From contig NZ_LIVV01000001.1 of the NCBI RefSeq assembly GCF_001905825.1, forward strand, positions 1,041,582-1,105,581: a stretch of DNA of 64,000 nucleotides, written 5' to 3'. This document shows positions 15,795 to 24,550 of the stretch, piece by piece. The translations under genes and the position numbers were made by a program. Source of the DNA: Streptomyces sp. CB02009. Lineage in GTDB: Bacteria; Actinomycetota; Actinomycetes; Streptomycetales; Streptomycetaceae. The notes beneath the pieces are model-generated. The model worked only from the letters and a program-made list of their open reading frames with translations, was not told the origin of the DNA and made no database searches. The stretch's first letter is position 1. Each line of letters begins with the position of its first letter.

Positions 15795-17215
15795 CGACCG
15801 CCGATCCTGTGGACACGGCGAGCACGGCGAGCGAGGCGCACGCGGCGGACGAGGTCGGCACGGCGGACGCGGTCGGCGAGACGCACGCTGTCGACACGGC
15901 CGACGATGTCGACGCGAAGGTTCCCTGGCGGAGACTGGTCCCGCTGTCCGCCCAGCACGTCCTGGCGATGATCGCCGCCCCGGTCTCCACCGTCTTCCTC
16001 GTCGCCGGAACCCTGAAGATGCCGCCCGGTGCGACGGCCTCCCTGCTCAGCGCCGTCCTGCTGCTGTGCGGGGCGGGCGCCCTGCTCCAGTCGCTCGGCG
16101 TGTGGCGGATCGGCGGCCGCCTCCCGTTCGTGATGCTGCCCGGCGGCGCCGCGACCGCGCTCTTCCTCCAGATCGCCCAGGAACACGGAGCGCCGACCGC
16201 GGCCGGCGCCGTCCTCCTGGCGGCAGCGCTGCTCCTCGCCGTGCTGCCCGTGTACGCCCGTGTCGTACGGCTCTTCCCTCCCCTGGTCATGGGGGTGACC
16301 GTGCTGCTCATCGGGATCGCGATGATCCGGGTCGCGTCCCGGCTCGTCACCGGCCCGGACGGCACGGGCGAGCCCCGCGCGGTGCTCCTCGCCGGGCTCA
16401 CGGTCGCGGCGACCGTCGCCGCGTACGTGTTCCTCCGCGGCGTCTGGCGCCAGACCTCCGTCCTCATCGGGATGGCGGCGGGCACCGCCGTGGCGGTGGC
16501 GACCGGCCTGGGAGCCTTCGCCCCCGCGGCCGGCAGCGGCTTCGCGCTGCCCGCGTTCCTGCCCTTCGGGACACCGAGGTTCGACCTGCTCGCCGCCCTT
16601 CCGCTGCTCGTGTTCAGCCTCACCACCCTGGCCGAGATCACCGGGCAGACCGTGCTCAACAGCGAGACCGTCGGCCGGACCCCGGCTCCCGAACGGGACG
16701 TCCCCCGCGTCGCCCGCGCCGACGCCGTCGTCTCCCTGGCGGGCGGCCTGTTCGGCACCTCCCTCATGGTCACCAGCGCGGAGAACATCGGCATCGGCCG
16801 GCTCACCGGGGTCCGCAGCCGGTTCGTCACCGCGGGAGCCGGAGTGCTCCTCGTCGTCCTCGGGCTCGCCACGCCCGTGTCCCGCGCGCTCGCGGGCATA
16901 CCCGAGGCCGTCGTCGGAGGCTCCGCCCTCGTCGTCTACGCCGTGATCGCCGTCATGGGCGTCGAGATGCTCCGCCGCGCCGACCTGTCCGGCACCGGTA
17001 CGGGCTCGCTGACCGCGGCGCTCGCGCTCACCGTGGGACTGCTTCCGCTGCTCACCCCGGACCTGTACGCGGGGTTCCCCGGCTGGGCCCGCACTATCCT
17101 GGGCAGCGGCGTCGTCGCGGGCACCCTGACGGCGGTCCTCCTCACCGCGCTGCTCGGCCGGTTCGGCCCCAAGAGCCGGACGCCCGCCCCGCCCGATCCG
17201 CACGCACGACAGTGA
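15791..17215 (+). CDS. NCS2 family nucleobase/xanthine permease
   Basis: A 474-residue membrane transporter of the nucleobase-cation symporter-2 family (UraA, PbuX, UapA). The first 45 residues are a low-complexity cytoplasmic tail rich in Ala, Thr and Asp. About 12-14 membrane segments follow, starting LVPLSAQHVLAMIAAPVS, which carries the family's QH motif. The later TLAEITGQTVLNSE corresponds to the conserved substrate-site region, and NIGIG to the next one. It probably imports a purine, pyrimidine or similar ring compound with protons. It overlaps the arylsulfotransferase gene by four bases. Confidence 0.9.
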   Translation: MTTADPVDTASTASEAHAADEVGTADAVGETHAVDTADDVDAKVPWRRLVPLSAQHVLAMIAAPVSTVFLVAGTLKMPPGATASLLSAVLLLCGAGALLQSLGVWRIGGRLPFVMLPGGAATALFLQIAQEHGAPTAAGAVLLAAALLLAVLPVYARVVRLFPPLVMGVTVLLIGIAMIRVASRLVTGPDGTGEPRAVLLAGLTVAATVAAYVFLRGVWRQTSVLIGMAAGTAVAVATGLGAFAPAAGSGFALPAFLPFGTPRFDLLAALPLLVFSLTTLAEITGQTVLNSETVGRTPAPERDVPRVARADAVVSLAGGLFGTSLMVTSAENIGIGRLTGVRSRFVTAGAGVLLVVLGLATPVSRALAGIPEAVVGGSALVVYAVIAVMGVEMLRRADLSGTGTGSLTAALALTVGLLPLLTPDLYAGFPGWARTILGSGVVAGTLTAVLLTALLGRFGPKSRTPAPPDPHARQ

Positions 17216-17239
17216 CCGGGCCGGGCGCGGCGGAGGGCG

Positions 17240-17788
17240 TCAGCCGGGCGATGCCGCCCCGCGCCGGTTGAAGGGGAGCCGGCCCAGGACCACCGCCATG
17301 CCGCAGGTGTCGGTGAGCGCCGAGAAGACCAGGCCCCCGGCGATCCCCGCCGGGAGCAGCTGGAACGCGGGGTGGACGAGCAGCCCGAGAGCCAGGCCGA
17401 GCAGCACCAGCGCCCCTGCGGTGAACCGCACCTGACGCTCCATCCCCCAGACCCTGCGCACGGGTCCCTGCGGGTACTCGAGCGGATGGCCGGCCGAGGC
17501 CCATCCCCGGGTGCCGCCGGTGAGACTCGCCGCGGCGACCCCGTGGGAGGCGAGAGCCGCGACGGCCTTCTCGGAGCGGGCGCCGGAGGCGCACACCAGC
17601 AGCAGTGGCCTGCTCGTGGTCGCGTCCCGCAGTTCGGAAACCGTGTCCTCGATGCGTTCCAGGGGGACGTTCACGGCGCCGGGCAGCCGGCCGGACGCGA
17701 ACTCGCCCGGGGTGCGGACGTCCACCACGTTCAGCTCGGCCAGCCGGGCCTCGGCTTCGCCGACGGTGAGGGTGCGGGATGTACTCAT
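17240..17788 (-). CDS. Rhodanese-like protein with DUF2892 membrane domain
   Basis: A 182-residue two-part protein. Residues 1-100 are a rhodanese domain: VVDVRTPGEFASGRLPGAVN and the active-site loop CASGARS with the sulfur-carrying Cys. Residues about 117-170 hold the two membrane helices of the DUF2892/YgaP type (FTAGALVLLGLALGLLVHPA and the GIAGGLVFSALTDTCGM region). The E. coli relative YgaP is an inner-membrane sulfurtransferase. ATG has GGCAGG upstream. Convergent with the permease gene with 24 bases between stops. Confidence 0.92.
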   Translation of the reverse strand: MSTSRTLTVGEAEARLAELNVVDVRTPGEFASGRLPGAVNVPLERIEDTVSELRDATTSRPLLLVCASGARSEKAVAALASHGVAAASLTGGTRGWASAGHPLEYPQGPVRRVWGMERQVRFTAGALVLLGLALGLLVHPAFQLLPAGIAGGLVFSALTDTCGMAVVLGRLPFNRRGAASPG

Positions 17789-18118
17789 GACGAACCTGCC
17801 CTTGGCGGTGACCGGGTACGGCCCCGCACCGGCAGCGGCGGGACCGTCCCCCGGATGCTAGACGCGCGCCGCCGCGCGGACCCCGCACCGGGCGCGGCCG
17901 CCACGAGCCCGCCATGACTCCGCCACACCCCGGCAACATGCGCGCCGGGTCGGCGAGGACACCGCTCGGGGCGGTGCCCGGCGTTCGTCGGCTCTTCTCA
18001 CTTGTGACGAGATGGCGTAGGGGACATCCGGGTGGGTTTCCCGCCGGATCGCAACGGGCCCCGGCACCCGTGTCGTCGTTCCCTGCACGAACGTTGCACG
18101 ACGACTGAGGAGACGCTC
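17789..18118. other. Intergenic region between divergent genes
   Basis: About 330 bases separate the rhodanese start and the small acidic gene. Promoters for both must lie here, but I cannot pick a convincing -35/-10 pair. There is a short repeat TGCACGA (twice, near 18084 and 18095) just upstream of the ribosome site of the gene at 18119. No further gene is supported. Confidence 0.5.
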
Positions 18119-18466
18119 ATGACCGAGTTCCAGGCGCTCACCACGGGTCCCCGCGCACTGTCGGATCTCGACCCCTACCGCTTTCCCGCCGTGCACGACC
18201 TCGACGACCTGCCCGGGGAGGCGTCGGCCACCCGCGGGATCATGGAGTTCGACGACTGGTCCGAGCCGGAGCCCGCGTCTTCGGGCGGGTCGCGCCACGG
18301 TCTGGAGCCGGCCGACCGCCGCCGGCTGGAACTGCACGCCACGCTCACCGCGGCGGGCATCGCGCCCCGGCCGGGCGATCTCGACGCCATCGACGTGCTG
18401 TGCGCCCTCGACGACACGACCCACATCGCGCTGCGCCGTTGGCTCGGCGGGTCCGGCACCCACTGA
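18119..18466 (+). CDS. Small acidic hypothetical protein
   Basis: A 115-residue cytoplasmic protein with no recognised domain. The first half is acidic and low in structure (SDLDPYRFPAVHDLDDLPGE, then MEFDDWSEPEP). The second half is helical with a repeated D/L pattern (LDAIDVLCALDDTTHIALRRWL). The start is clear: GAGGAG six bases before the ATG, so a longer frame from 18032 is rejected. It stands alone between a divergent rhodanese and a terminator. No function is proposed. Confidence 0.75.
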   Translation: MTEFQALTTGPRALSDLDPYRFPAVHDLDDLPGEASATRGIMEFDDWSEPEPASSGGSRHGLEPADRRRLELHATLTAAGIAPRPGDLDAIDVLCALDDTTHIALRRWLGGSGTH

Positions 18467-18491
18467 CACGCGCCCCGGCCCGTGGGCGCGC

Positions 18492-18537
18492 GGGACCGCC
18501 GTCGTACCCCTCGGCGAGTGGGTACGACGGCGGTCCC
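18492..18537. terminator. Bidirectional 18-bp stem terminator
   Basis: GGGACCGCCGTCGTACCC (18492-18509) pairs perfectly with GGGTACGACGGCGGTCCC (18520-18537) across a 10-base loop. It lies between two convergent genes and can stop both transcripts. Confidence 0.8.
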
Positions 18538-18548
18538 TGGACCACCCC

Positions 18549-19304
18549 TCAGAGCTGGGTGATCGGGCGCATCGCAAGACCCTCGGTGCCGGCCCAGCCG
18601 TTCACCCGCGCCGCGTCGTCGACCGAGACCGTGCCGAGGCCGCCGGGCAGGTCGAAGACGAGCGTGCCCCGCAGCTCGGTGCCCTCACCGGCGACCAGGG
18701 TCGCGGTGAAGCGGTCCGACTGGTCGTACTCCGCCTCGCCCCCCTCGTCGTTCCCGAAGACGTACAGCCCGGCGTAGGCCTTGCCGCCGCCCTCGACGAC
18801 CACGGGCTCGGTGTCCGGCTCCCCGAGCGACTCGACGATCGGGGCGTCGTTGCCCGCCTTGAGCCGGATCATCGGCGCGTCGTTGAGGACGCACGGCGTC
18901 TTCGCGGTGTTGGTGACGGTCAGCAGGAAGTGGCGGGGGGTCTTCCCGCGCTCGTCCTGGAGTTCGACCTCGGTGTTGAGCCCGTCCGCCGTGCAGTCCT
19001 CGTACGCCGTGCCGTTGCCGCCGCCGGTCTCACCGCTGTCCCCGGTCCCGGTGGCCGTCGGGCTGCCGCTGCCGGTCCCGGAATCGCCGGTGGGCGCGGT
19101 GGTCTCCGGAGTGCTCCCGCCCGCCGAAGCGGAGCCCGAGGGGGCCGCGCTCGACGGGGCGGAGGCGGACGCCTTCGCGGCGGCGTCGCCGTCGTCGCCC
19201 TGGCAGGCGGTGGTCGTGAGCAGCGCCGCGACCACGGCCGCGCCCAGGACGGCGCCGCGCAGACCCCGACGCGGTGAACCGGCCCTGGCTGTCTTCGAGT
19301 TCAT
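18549..19304 (-). CDS. DUF4232 domain lipoprotein
   Basis: A 251-residue exported protein. The N-terminus has two Arg-rich stretches, a hydrophobic core and a lipobox-like LLTTTACQG, so the Cys should be lipidated. A Ser/Thr/Gly/Pro-rich spacer (about residues 35-100) leads to a globular domain starting at YEDCTADGL and containing HFLLTVTNTAKTPCVLNDAP, which is the DUF4232 pattern. Function is unknown; many copies occur in streptomycetes. The ATG has GGAAGAG about 11 bases upstream; the longer frame to 19658 is rejected. Confidence 0.88.
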   Translation of the reverse strand: MNSKTARAGSPRRGLRGAVLGAAVVAALLTTTACQGDDGDAAAKASASAPSSAAPSGSASAGGSTPETTAPTGDSGTGSGSPTATGTGDSGETGGGNGTAYEDCTADGLNTEVELQDERGKTPRHFLLTVTNTAKTPCVLNDAPMIRLKAGNDAPIVESLGEPDTEPVVVEGGGKAYAGLYVFGNDEGGEAEYDQSDRFTATLVAGEGTELRGTLVFDLPGGLGTVSVDDAARVNGWAGTEGLAMRPITQL

Positions 19305-19474
19305 TCCGTTCTCTCTTCCCCCGTGACCGGTCCGAAGCCGGTCCCTGTGCAAGCGACACCGGTATTGTTGCCGCGAGGAGCGATGGGTCCACCAGCAGCC
19401 CGAGTCTGTTACAGCCCTCGTACGAACCAGCCGTCTTGGCGTGACCTGAACAGGATCGCCGAGGCCGACACCCC

Positions 19475-21808
19475 CTAGAACGTCTCGCTCGCCGAGTCGG
19501 TGAGGCGGCGGCGTGCGGTCCTCACGGCGGGTGCCAGCGCGGCCGCCGCGCCGACCGCGGTCGCCGTGGCGATCAGGGCCACCAGGACGAGCGGCGAGGG
19601 CACATGGGCGATGCCCGCGCCGATACCGCTGGAGCGGCCCTCCTCGTCGACGAGCCACCGGCCGACCGCCGCTCCGGCCCCGGTGCCCAGGAGGGCGGAG
19701 ACCAGTGTCGTGAGGGCCGCCGCCGTGACGGTCACCGAGCCGATCTGGCGGGGGGTGAGGCCGATGGCCCGCAGGGCCAGGAGGTCGCGCAGCCGGGCGC
19801 GTACCCCCGTACTGATCAGGGTGAGCAGCTCCACGAGGGCGATGAACGCGAGCACGGCGATGAGCGCCGCGATCACTCCGCGCGGGGTGTCCAGCCGGTC
19901 CGCGGGGGTGGGGGTCTCACGGACCTCCAGCGCTCCGGAGGCCGACCCGGAGACAGTGGCGGCCACCTCCCGGGGGTCGGCCCCCGGCCGGAGGACGAGC
20001 GCGTGGAACCGCGCGCTCATCGCCGGGACGTCGTCCCTGAGGCTGTCGAGCGGGGTGGAGATCACCCGGCCGCCCTGGTCGGGTTCGAGGCTGCGGCCCA
20101 CGATGTGCAGGATCCGGGGACGCCCCTCGACCGTCATACGGACCCACTCGCCGACCCGTACGCCCAGCAGGTCGAGGAGTCCCTGCCCGGCGACCGCCTC
20201 GTCCGGGCCGGTCGGCGCGCGGCCCTCGACGACGGTGTGCGGGTACGGCCGTGTCCGGCTGCCCAGACCCCGCAGGGTGATCGTCCCGGTCTGGCCGGGG
20301 ACCAGCGCGACGAACTCCGCCCCGGGGAAGACGTCTTCGACGCCCGGGACCGAGGACAGGGCGCGTACGAGTGCCGGGTCGTCCCCGGGGCCGGGCTGCT
20401 CGGCGCGTACGGTCAGGGCGGCGGCGCGGCCCATCTGGGCGTGGTCGCTGCGGAACTGTTCGAGTGTCGACCAGGCGACGAGGGCCACGGTCATCAGGGC
20501 GATGGGGAGAGCGAGCCTGGTGATCGACCACAGGTCGCGGCCCCGGCCGGAGAACGCCGAGCGCCAGCCGAGAACCAGCGCAGGAGACAGGCGCAGCGCG
20601 ATGGCGCGGCGGCCCAGGGGCGTGATCGGGGCGGCGGTGAGCAGCGCCGACCTGGCGGTGGGGACGGGCGGCACGCGGCCGGCCCGCCAGGCGGCGAGCC
20701 CGGTGGCGGCGCCGATGAGAAGGACCGCGGCGCCGGGCAGCCCGGCCACGATCGCCCGGTGCCAGGGCATCTCGGGCCACAGGACCACGGCCTCCCCGAT
20801 CCTGCCCGGTATCCACCGCCCGAGCGTCAGGGTCGCCGCCGTGGCGAGCCCGGCGCCGAGGACCGCGAAGCCCAGGTGCTGGACGAGGAAGCCCAGCGTC
20901 ACCTGGCCGGGGGTGAAGCCGATGGCCTTCAGCACCGCGATGTCCCTGAGCTGGCCCCGCACCCGTGCCCGTACCGCTCCGGAGACGGCCACCGCGGCCG
21001 CGAAGAGGGCGGCCAGGCCGAAGGCGGCGAACATCTGCCCGAGCAGCCGGTCGTCGCCGCCCCTGTCCGCCCTGGCCTCCTGCCAGTTCGTCACGCGCTC
21101 GACCCGGTGGGCGCCGAGGAGCGTCACGGCGCGCTGGACGACGTAGTCGGTGTCGGCCGGGTCCTTGAGCCGCAGCCCGAGGCTCTGTCCCGCACCGGTC
21201 GGGGCCACCTGGTCCAGCTCTCCGGGCAGCACCCAGGCGAGGCCCGCTCCCTGGCCGGCCCGGTAGAGGGGTTCGGCGCTCTCCGCGATGCCCACGATCC
21301 GCAGGGACAGCGGTGCGCCGTCGTCGCCTGCGACCGTCACGGTCTCGCCGGGGTCGGCCCACAGCGCCCGCGCCAGTGTGCTCTCCAGCACGATCTCGCC
21401 CGGCCGGCCGCCGGTGGTCCCCGACGACAGCCAGCGTCCCTCGGTGACGAGGGGGCGGGCCACCGCGGACGGTCGGGGCGCCGCGCCCCGCAGGACGACC
21501 GGCGCCCGCGCGCCGGCCGCCTCGACGGTGGCGTCGGCCGTCCGGAAGGGGCCCGACAGAGCGGCGACCTCGTCCAGGGAGGCGAGCGAGCCGAGCGAGG
21601 AGGGGTCGGGGGCGCCGCGGGTGTGCAGCCAGATGTGCGCGCCCTGGGACTGGTTGAACACCCGCTGCCAGGGATTGACGGCGTAGCTGAGCAGCGCCGC
21701 GGACAGCAGCAACGAGACGATCACACCGGCACTCGCCAGGACGGCGAACAGCGCCTCGCCCCGATGGGCGCGCAGGTCGGAGTGAGCCCACCGCAGAATG
21801 GCCCGCAC
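19475..21808 (-). CDS. FtsX-like ABC transporter permease
   Basis: A 777-residue membrane protein with two FtsX/MacB-type units: an N-terminal helix (ALFAVLASAGVIVSLLLSAALL), a large extracytoplasmic domain, a three-helix block around residues 300-420 (RGQLRDIAVLKAIGFTPGQV is the conserved cytoplasmic coupling motif), then a second copy with RLRDLLALRAIGLTPRQIG near the C-terminus. Such permeases export or release lipids, peptides or drugs with a partner ATPase. GTG start follows GAGGCGG. It lies 11 bases after the ATPase gene. The frame also runs on upstream to 22363, but that part overlaps the ATPase gene and is rejected. Confidence 0.92.
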   Translation of the reverse strand: MRAILRWAHSDLRAHRGEALFAVLASAGVIVSLLLSAALLSYAVNPWQRVFNQSQGAHIWLHTRGAPDPSSLGSLASLDEVAALSGPFRTADATVEAAGARAPVVLRGAAPRPSAVARPLVTEGRWLSSGTTGGRPGEIVLESTLARALWADPGETVTVAGDDGAPLSLRIVGIAESAEPLYRAGQGAGLAWVLPGELDQVAPTGAGQSLGLRLKDPADTDYVVQRAVTLLGAHRVERVTNWQEARADRGGDDRLLGQMFAAFGLAALFAAAVAVSGAVRARVRGQLRDIAVLKAIGFTPGQVTLGFLVQHLGFAVLGAGLATAATLTLGRWIPGRIGEAVVLWPEMPWHRAIVAGLPGAAVLLIGAATGLAAWRAGRVPPVPTARSALLTAAPITPLGRRAIALRLSPALVLGWRSAFSGRGRDLWSITRLALPIALMTVALVAWSTLEQFRSDHAQMGRAAALTVRAEQPGPGDDPALVRALSSVPGVEDVFPGAEFVALVPGQTGTITLRGLGSRTRPYPHTVVEGRAPTGPDEAVAGQGLLDLLGVRVGEWVRMTVEGRPRILHIVGRSLEPDQGGRVISTPLDSLRDDVPAMSARFHALVLRPGADPREVAATVSGSASGALEVRETPTPADRLDTPRGVIAALIAVLAFIALVELLTLISTGVRARLRDLLALRAIGLTPRQIGSVTVTAAALTTLVSALLGTGAGAAVGRWLVDEEGRSSGIGAGIAHVPSPLVLVALIATATAVGAAAALAPAVRTARRRLTDSASETF

Positions 21809-21819
21809 GACGTACCGCC

Positions 21820-22587
21820 TCAGTCTCGCAGTTCGAGGACGCCGGACACTCCCGGACGTGCGGTGCCGCCGTCGCCGAGGGCCGCGTCGTCGGCCGTCCG
21901 TCCGTCGAAGAAGCTGATGACCCGGTCCGCCGCACTGGCCATGCGGGCGTCGTGGGTCACCATGAGGATGCTCTGGCCCCGCCGGTGGAAACGCGAGAGC
22001 AGCCGCGTGACGTCGCGGGTCCCCTTGCTGTCGAGGCTCCCCGCGGGCTCGTCGGCCAGCAGCAGCGCCGGGTTGTTGACCAGGGCGCGGGCGAGCGCGA
22101 CCCGCTGCTGCTCGCCCCCGGAGAGCTCTCCCGGCATCGAGCGGTCCCTGCCCTCCAGACCGAGCTCCTGGAGGAGTTCCGTCCTGCTCCGCCGCGCCTG
22201 CCGGGGAGAGACCCCGGCGAGGAGGGCCGGCAGTTCGATGTTGTCGGCGACGGTGAGGTTGGAGACCAGGTTGAAGAACTGGAAGACGATGCCGATGTGG
22301 CGTCGGCGCAGCATCGCCCAGCGGGCCTCCGAGTATCCGTCGACCTTCTCCCCGGCCAGCCACAAGTGCCCGCTGTCGGGCCGTTCGAGACCGCCCACGA
22401 GGTGCAGCAGGGTCGACTTCCCCGCTCCGGACGGGCCGGTGATCGCGACGAACTCACCCGGCCGCACGGTCAGGTCCACACCTCGTACCGCCTGGACGGG
22501 CGCGCTGTCGCCGTGATGGGTCTTCGTCAGACCCTCGGCACGCACGATCGCGTCCTGTGGGGGCGCCGCGGTGGGACCTTCTGTCAT
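21820..22587 (-). CDS. ABC transporter ATP-binding protein (MacB/LolD type)
   Basis: A 255-residue ATPase with Walker A GPSGAGKST, Q-loop in VFQFFNLVSNLTV, signature LSGGEQQRVALARAL, Walker B ALLLADEPAGSLD and the switch His in VTHDARMA. It powers the FtsX-like permease encoded next. Translation is coupled to PadR: its ATG overlaps the PadR stop (ATGA). A good ribosome site (GGAGGAG) is also present. Confidence 0.95.
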   Translation of the reverse strand: MTEGPTAAPPQDAIVRAEGLTKTHHGDSAPVQAVRGVDLTVRPGEFVAITGPSGAGKSTLLHLVGGLERPDSGHLWLAGEKVDGYSEARWAMLRRRHIGIVFQFFNLVSNLTVADNIELPALLAGVSPRQARRSRTELLQELGLEGRDRSMPGELSGGEQQRVALARALVNNPALLLADEPAGSLDSKGTRDVTRLLSRFHRRGQSILMVTHDARMASAADRVISFFDGRTADDAALGDGGTARPGVSGVLELRD

Positions 22588-23165
22588 TCCAGCTCCTCCT
22601 GACAACGCTCCAGCCAGTCGAGGTCGGCCTGCAGATGCAGCATGGCACCCTCGATCAGAAGCTGGGCGATCTTGTTGCCGCGGTCCTCCGAAGCGGCGAG
22701 CCTGGAGAGGGTGCGCATGGTGTTCAGGTGCCGGCGCCGCTGCCTGTTGATCAGGGTGATCGGATCGGCGAGTCCCGACAGCGGGGCCAGCGCGAGCTTC
22801 ATGAAGAACTCGTCGCGGACCCTCGGCTCGTCGGCGGTCTCCTCGAACCACGCGGAGACGGCCTCCCGCCCCGCTTCCGTCAACCGGTACGTCCGCTTGT
22901 TGGGGCGACCGGACTGTTCGACATCCTCACCCTCGATGAGACCGCTCTTCTCCAGCCGGCCGAGCGTCACGTAGACCTGGCCGACGTTCGGCTGAGGGTA
23001 TGCGGAGCCGAGGAGTTGTTCAAGGCCCTGCTTGAGCTCGTAACCGTGGGCTGGGCCCCGGGTGAGGAGTGCCAGCAGCTGCTGCCGCACACGCTCCCCC
23101 TTCTGTGTCGTTCCGGAACCCGATGCCGGACCTGAGACCGTAGGACCAGGTGACGGCGCTGTCAT
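22584..23165 (-). CDS. PadR family transcriptional regulator
   Basis: A 193-residue regulator. The winged-helix DNA-binding part spans about residues 25-105: QQLLALLTRGPAHGYELKQGL, then VGQVYVTLGRLEKSGLIEGE and the KRTYRLTEAGREA wing. A helical C-terminal domain of about 80 residues for dimerisation and effector binding follows. It is the first gene of an operon with the ABC exporter, a common layout in which PadR represses the exporter until the transported drug or lipid appears. It is divergent from the solute-binding protein gene. Confidence 0.93.
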   Translation of the reverse strand: MTAPSPGPTVSGPASGSGTTQKGERVRQQLLALLTRGPAHGYELKQGLEQLLGSAYPQPNVGQVYVTLGRLEKSGLIEGEDVEQSGRPNKRTYRLTEAGREAVSAWFEETADEPRVRDEFFMKLALAPLSGLADPITLINRQRRRHLNTMRTLSRLAASEDRGNKIAQLLIEGAMLHLQADLDWLERCQEELE

Positions 23166-23218
23166 CTGGCGGTCCAGTATCGCCGATTCCCCTGACTCGA
23201 CCTATGCCACGATGGTCC

Positions 23219-23239
23219 ACGTCGTGTCCGGGACGACGT
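23219..23239. promoter_or_regulatory. ACGTCGT-N7-ACGACGT inverted repeat
   Basis: Perfect 7-bp arms (23219-23225 and 23233-23239) lie between the divergent PadR and solute-binding protein genes, 14 bases upstream of the latter's GTG. It is a candidate operator, though a chance palindrome in GC-rich DNA is possible. Confidence 0.35.
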
Positions 23240-23252
23240 CCGGGAGGAACCT

Positions 23253-24524
23253 GTGCGGTGGATACGGACCGTGAGGTGGGGGATTCTCGCGGTGGCGATC
23301 GTGCTGGCCGGGTACTCCGGCGTCGCGCAGCGCCCCGTGGAGCCCTCGGCCGCAGGCCGGGGACCGCTGACGTTCGTCACGGCGGGAGACCTCACCCGCT
23401 ATCTGTCGCCGCTGGTCGACGCATGGAACGGCAGGCACCCGGCCGAGCCGGTCACCCTCGTCGAACTGCCGGAGTCGGCCGACGAGACCCGCGCGCAGAT
23501 GCTCAGCGAACTGCGCTCCGGCAGCAGCCGGTTCGACGTGCTCAACCTCGACGTGGCCTGGACCTCGGAGTTCGCCGCGGCAGGGCTGATCAGGCCCCTG
23601 GACCGCGACCGCTTCGCACTCGACGCCTTCCTACGCCCCGTGGTCGACACGGCCACGTTCGAGGGCAGGCTGTACGCCGTCCCGTACGTGACCAACGCGG
23701 GGCTGCTCTACTACCGCAAGGACATCCTGGACGCGGCCGGCGAGAAGCCGCCGAGGACCTGGGCCGAGCTGGCCCGACAGGCACGCACCCTCGCTCCCCG
23801 GCACGGCATCGGGGGGTACGCGGGCCAGTTCCTCCCGTACGAGGGGCTGACCGTGAACGTCACCGAGGCCATCCAGTCCGCGGGCGGCACCGTCCTGCGC
23901 GACGACGGCACGACGGTCGCGGTCGACTCGGACGCGGCGCGGGCGGGCCTCGCGTTCCTCGCGGACGGGCTGCGCGAGGGCTGGATACCCGCCGAGGCCC
24001 TGCGGTACAAGGAGGAGGAGTCCCGGGCCGCCTTCGAGGAGGGCCGCCTCCTCTTCCTGCGGAACTGGCCGTACGTCTACACGGACGCCAACGGCCCGGG
24101 ATCCAAGGTCGCGGGACGCATCGGCGCCGTGCCGCTGCCCGGCCTCGACGGGCTGGGCACGAGCGTGCTCGGCGGATCGAACCTCGCCGTGTCCGCCCGC
24201 TCGAAGCACGCCGCCACGGCCGCCGACTTCCTCGCGTACCTGACCAGCGAGCCGGTCCAGCGGCAGGTCCTGACCCGGGGCGCCCTGCCGCCGGTGCGGG
24301 CCTCGCTCTACGACGACCCGGCCCTCGTCGCCGCCCACCCCTATCTCCCGATCCTCCGGGAGAGCGTGCTCGCGGCCGTGCCCCGCCCCAAGAGCGCGCG
24401 GTACGACCAGGTGAGCCTGGTCGTCCAGGCGATCGGACAGGACGTGCTGGCGCTCCGCGACACGCCTGAGGAAGCCGTGCGGCGACTGACGCGCGAGCTG
24501 GGCGCCATCTCCAGCGGTTCCTGA
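23253..24524 (+). CDS. Extracellular sugar-binding protein lacking the lipobox Cys
   Basis: A 423-residue family 1 solute-binding protein: DLTRYLSPLVDAWNGRHP early, SSRFDVLNLDVAWTSEFAAAG, GRLYAVPYVTNAGLLYYRKD, and the later LGGSNLAVSARSKHAATAADFL, all typical of carbohydrate ABC transporters. The N-terminus has a hydrophobic core ending VLAGYSG where a lipoprotein would have LAGCSG; the codon is TAC instead of TGC. It could therefore be released or held by its uncleaved signal anchor. GTG follows GGGAGGAAC. It precedes a GH13 enzyme and a second binding protein with permeases. Confidence 0.88.
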   Translation: MRWIRTVRWGILAVAIVLAGYSGVAQRPVEPSAAGRGPLTFVTAGDLTRYLSPLVDAWNGRHPAEPVTLVELPESADETRAQMLSELRSGSSRFDVLNLDVAWTSEFAAAGLIRPLDRDRFALDAFLRPVVDTATFEGRLYAVPYVTNAGLLYYRKDILDAAGEKPPRTWAELARQARTLAPRHGIGGYAGQFLPYEGLTVNVTEAIQSAGGTVLRDDGTTVAVDSDAARAGLAFLADGLREGWIPAEALRYKEEESRAAFEEGRLLFLRNWPYVYTDANGPGSKVAGRIGAVPLPGLDGLGTSVLGGSNLAVSARSKHAATAADFLAYLTSEPVQRQVLTRGALPPVRASLYDDPALVAAHPYLPILRESVLAAVPRPKSARYDQVSLVVQAIGQDVLALRDTPEEAVRRLTRELGAISSGS

Positions 24525-24550
24525 GCCTCCCGAGGTCCTTCCTTCCTCAC

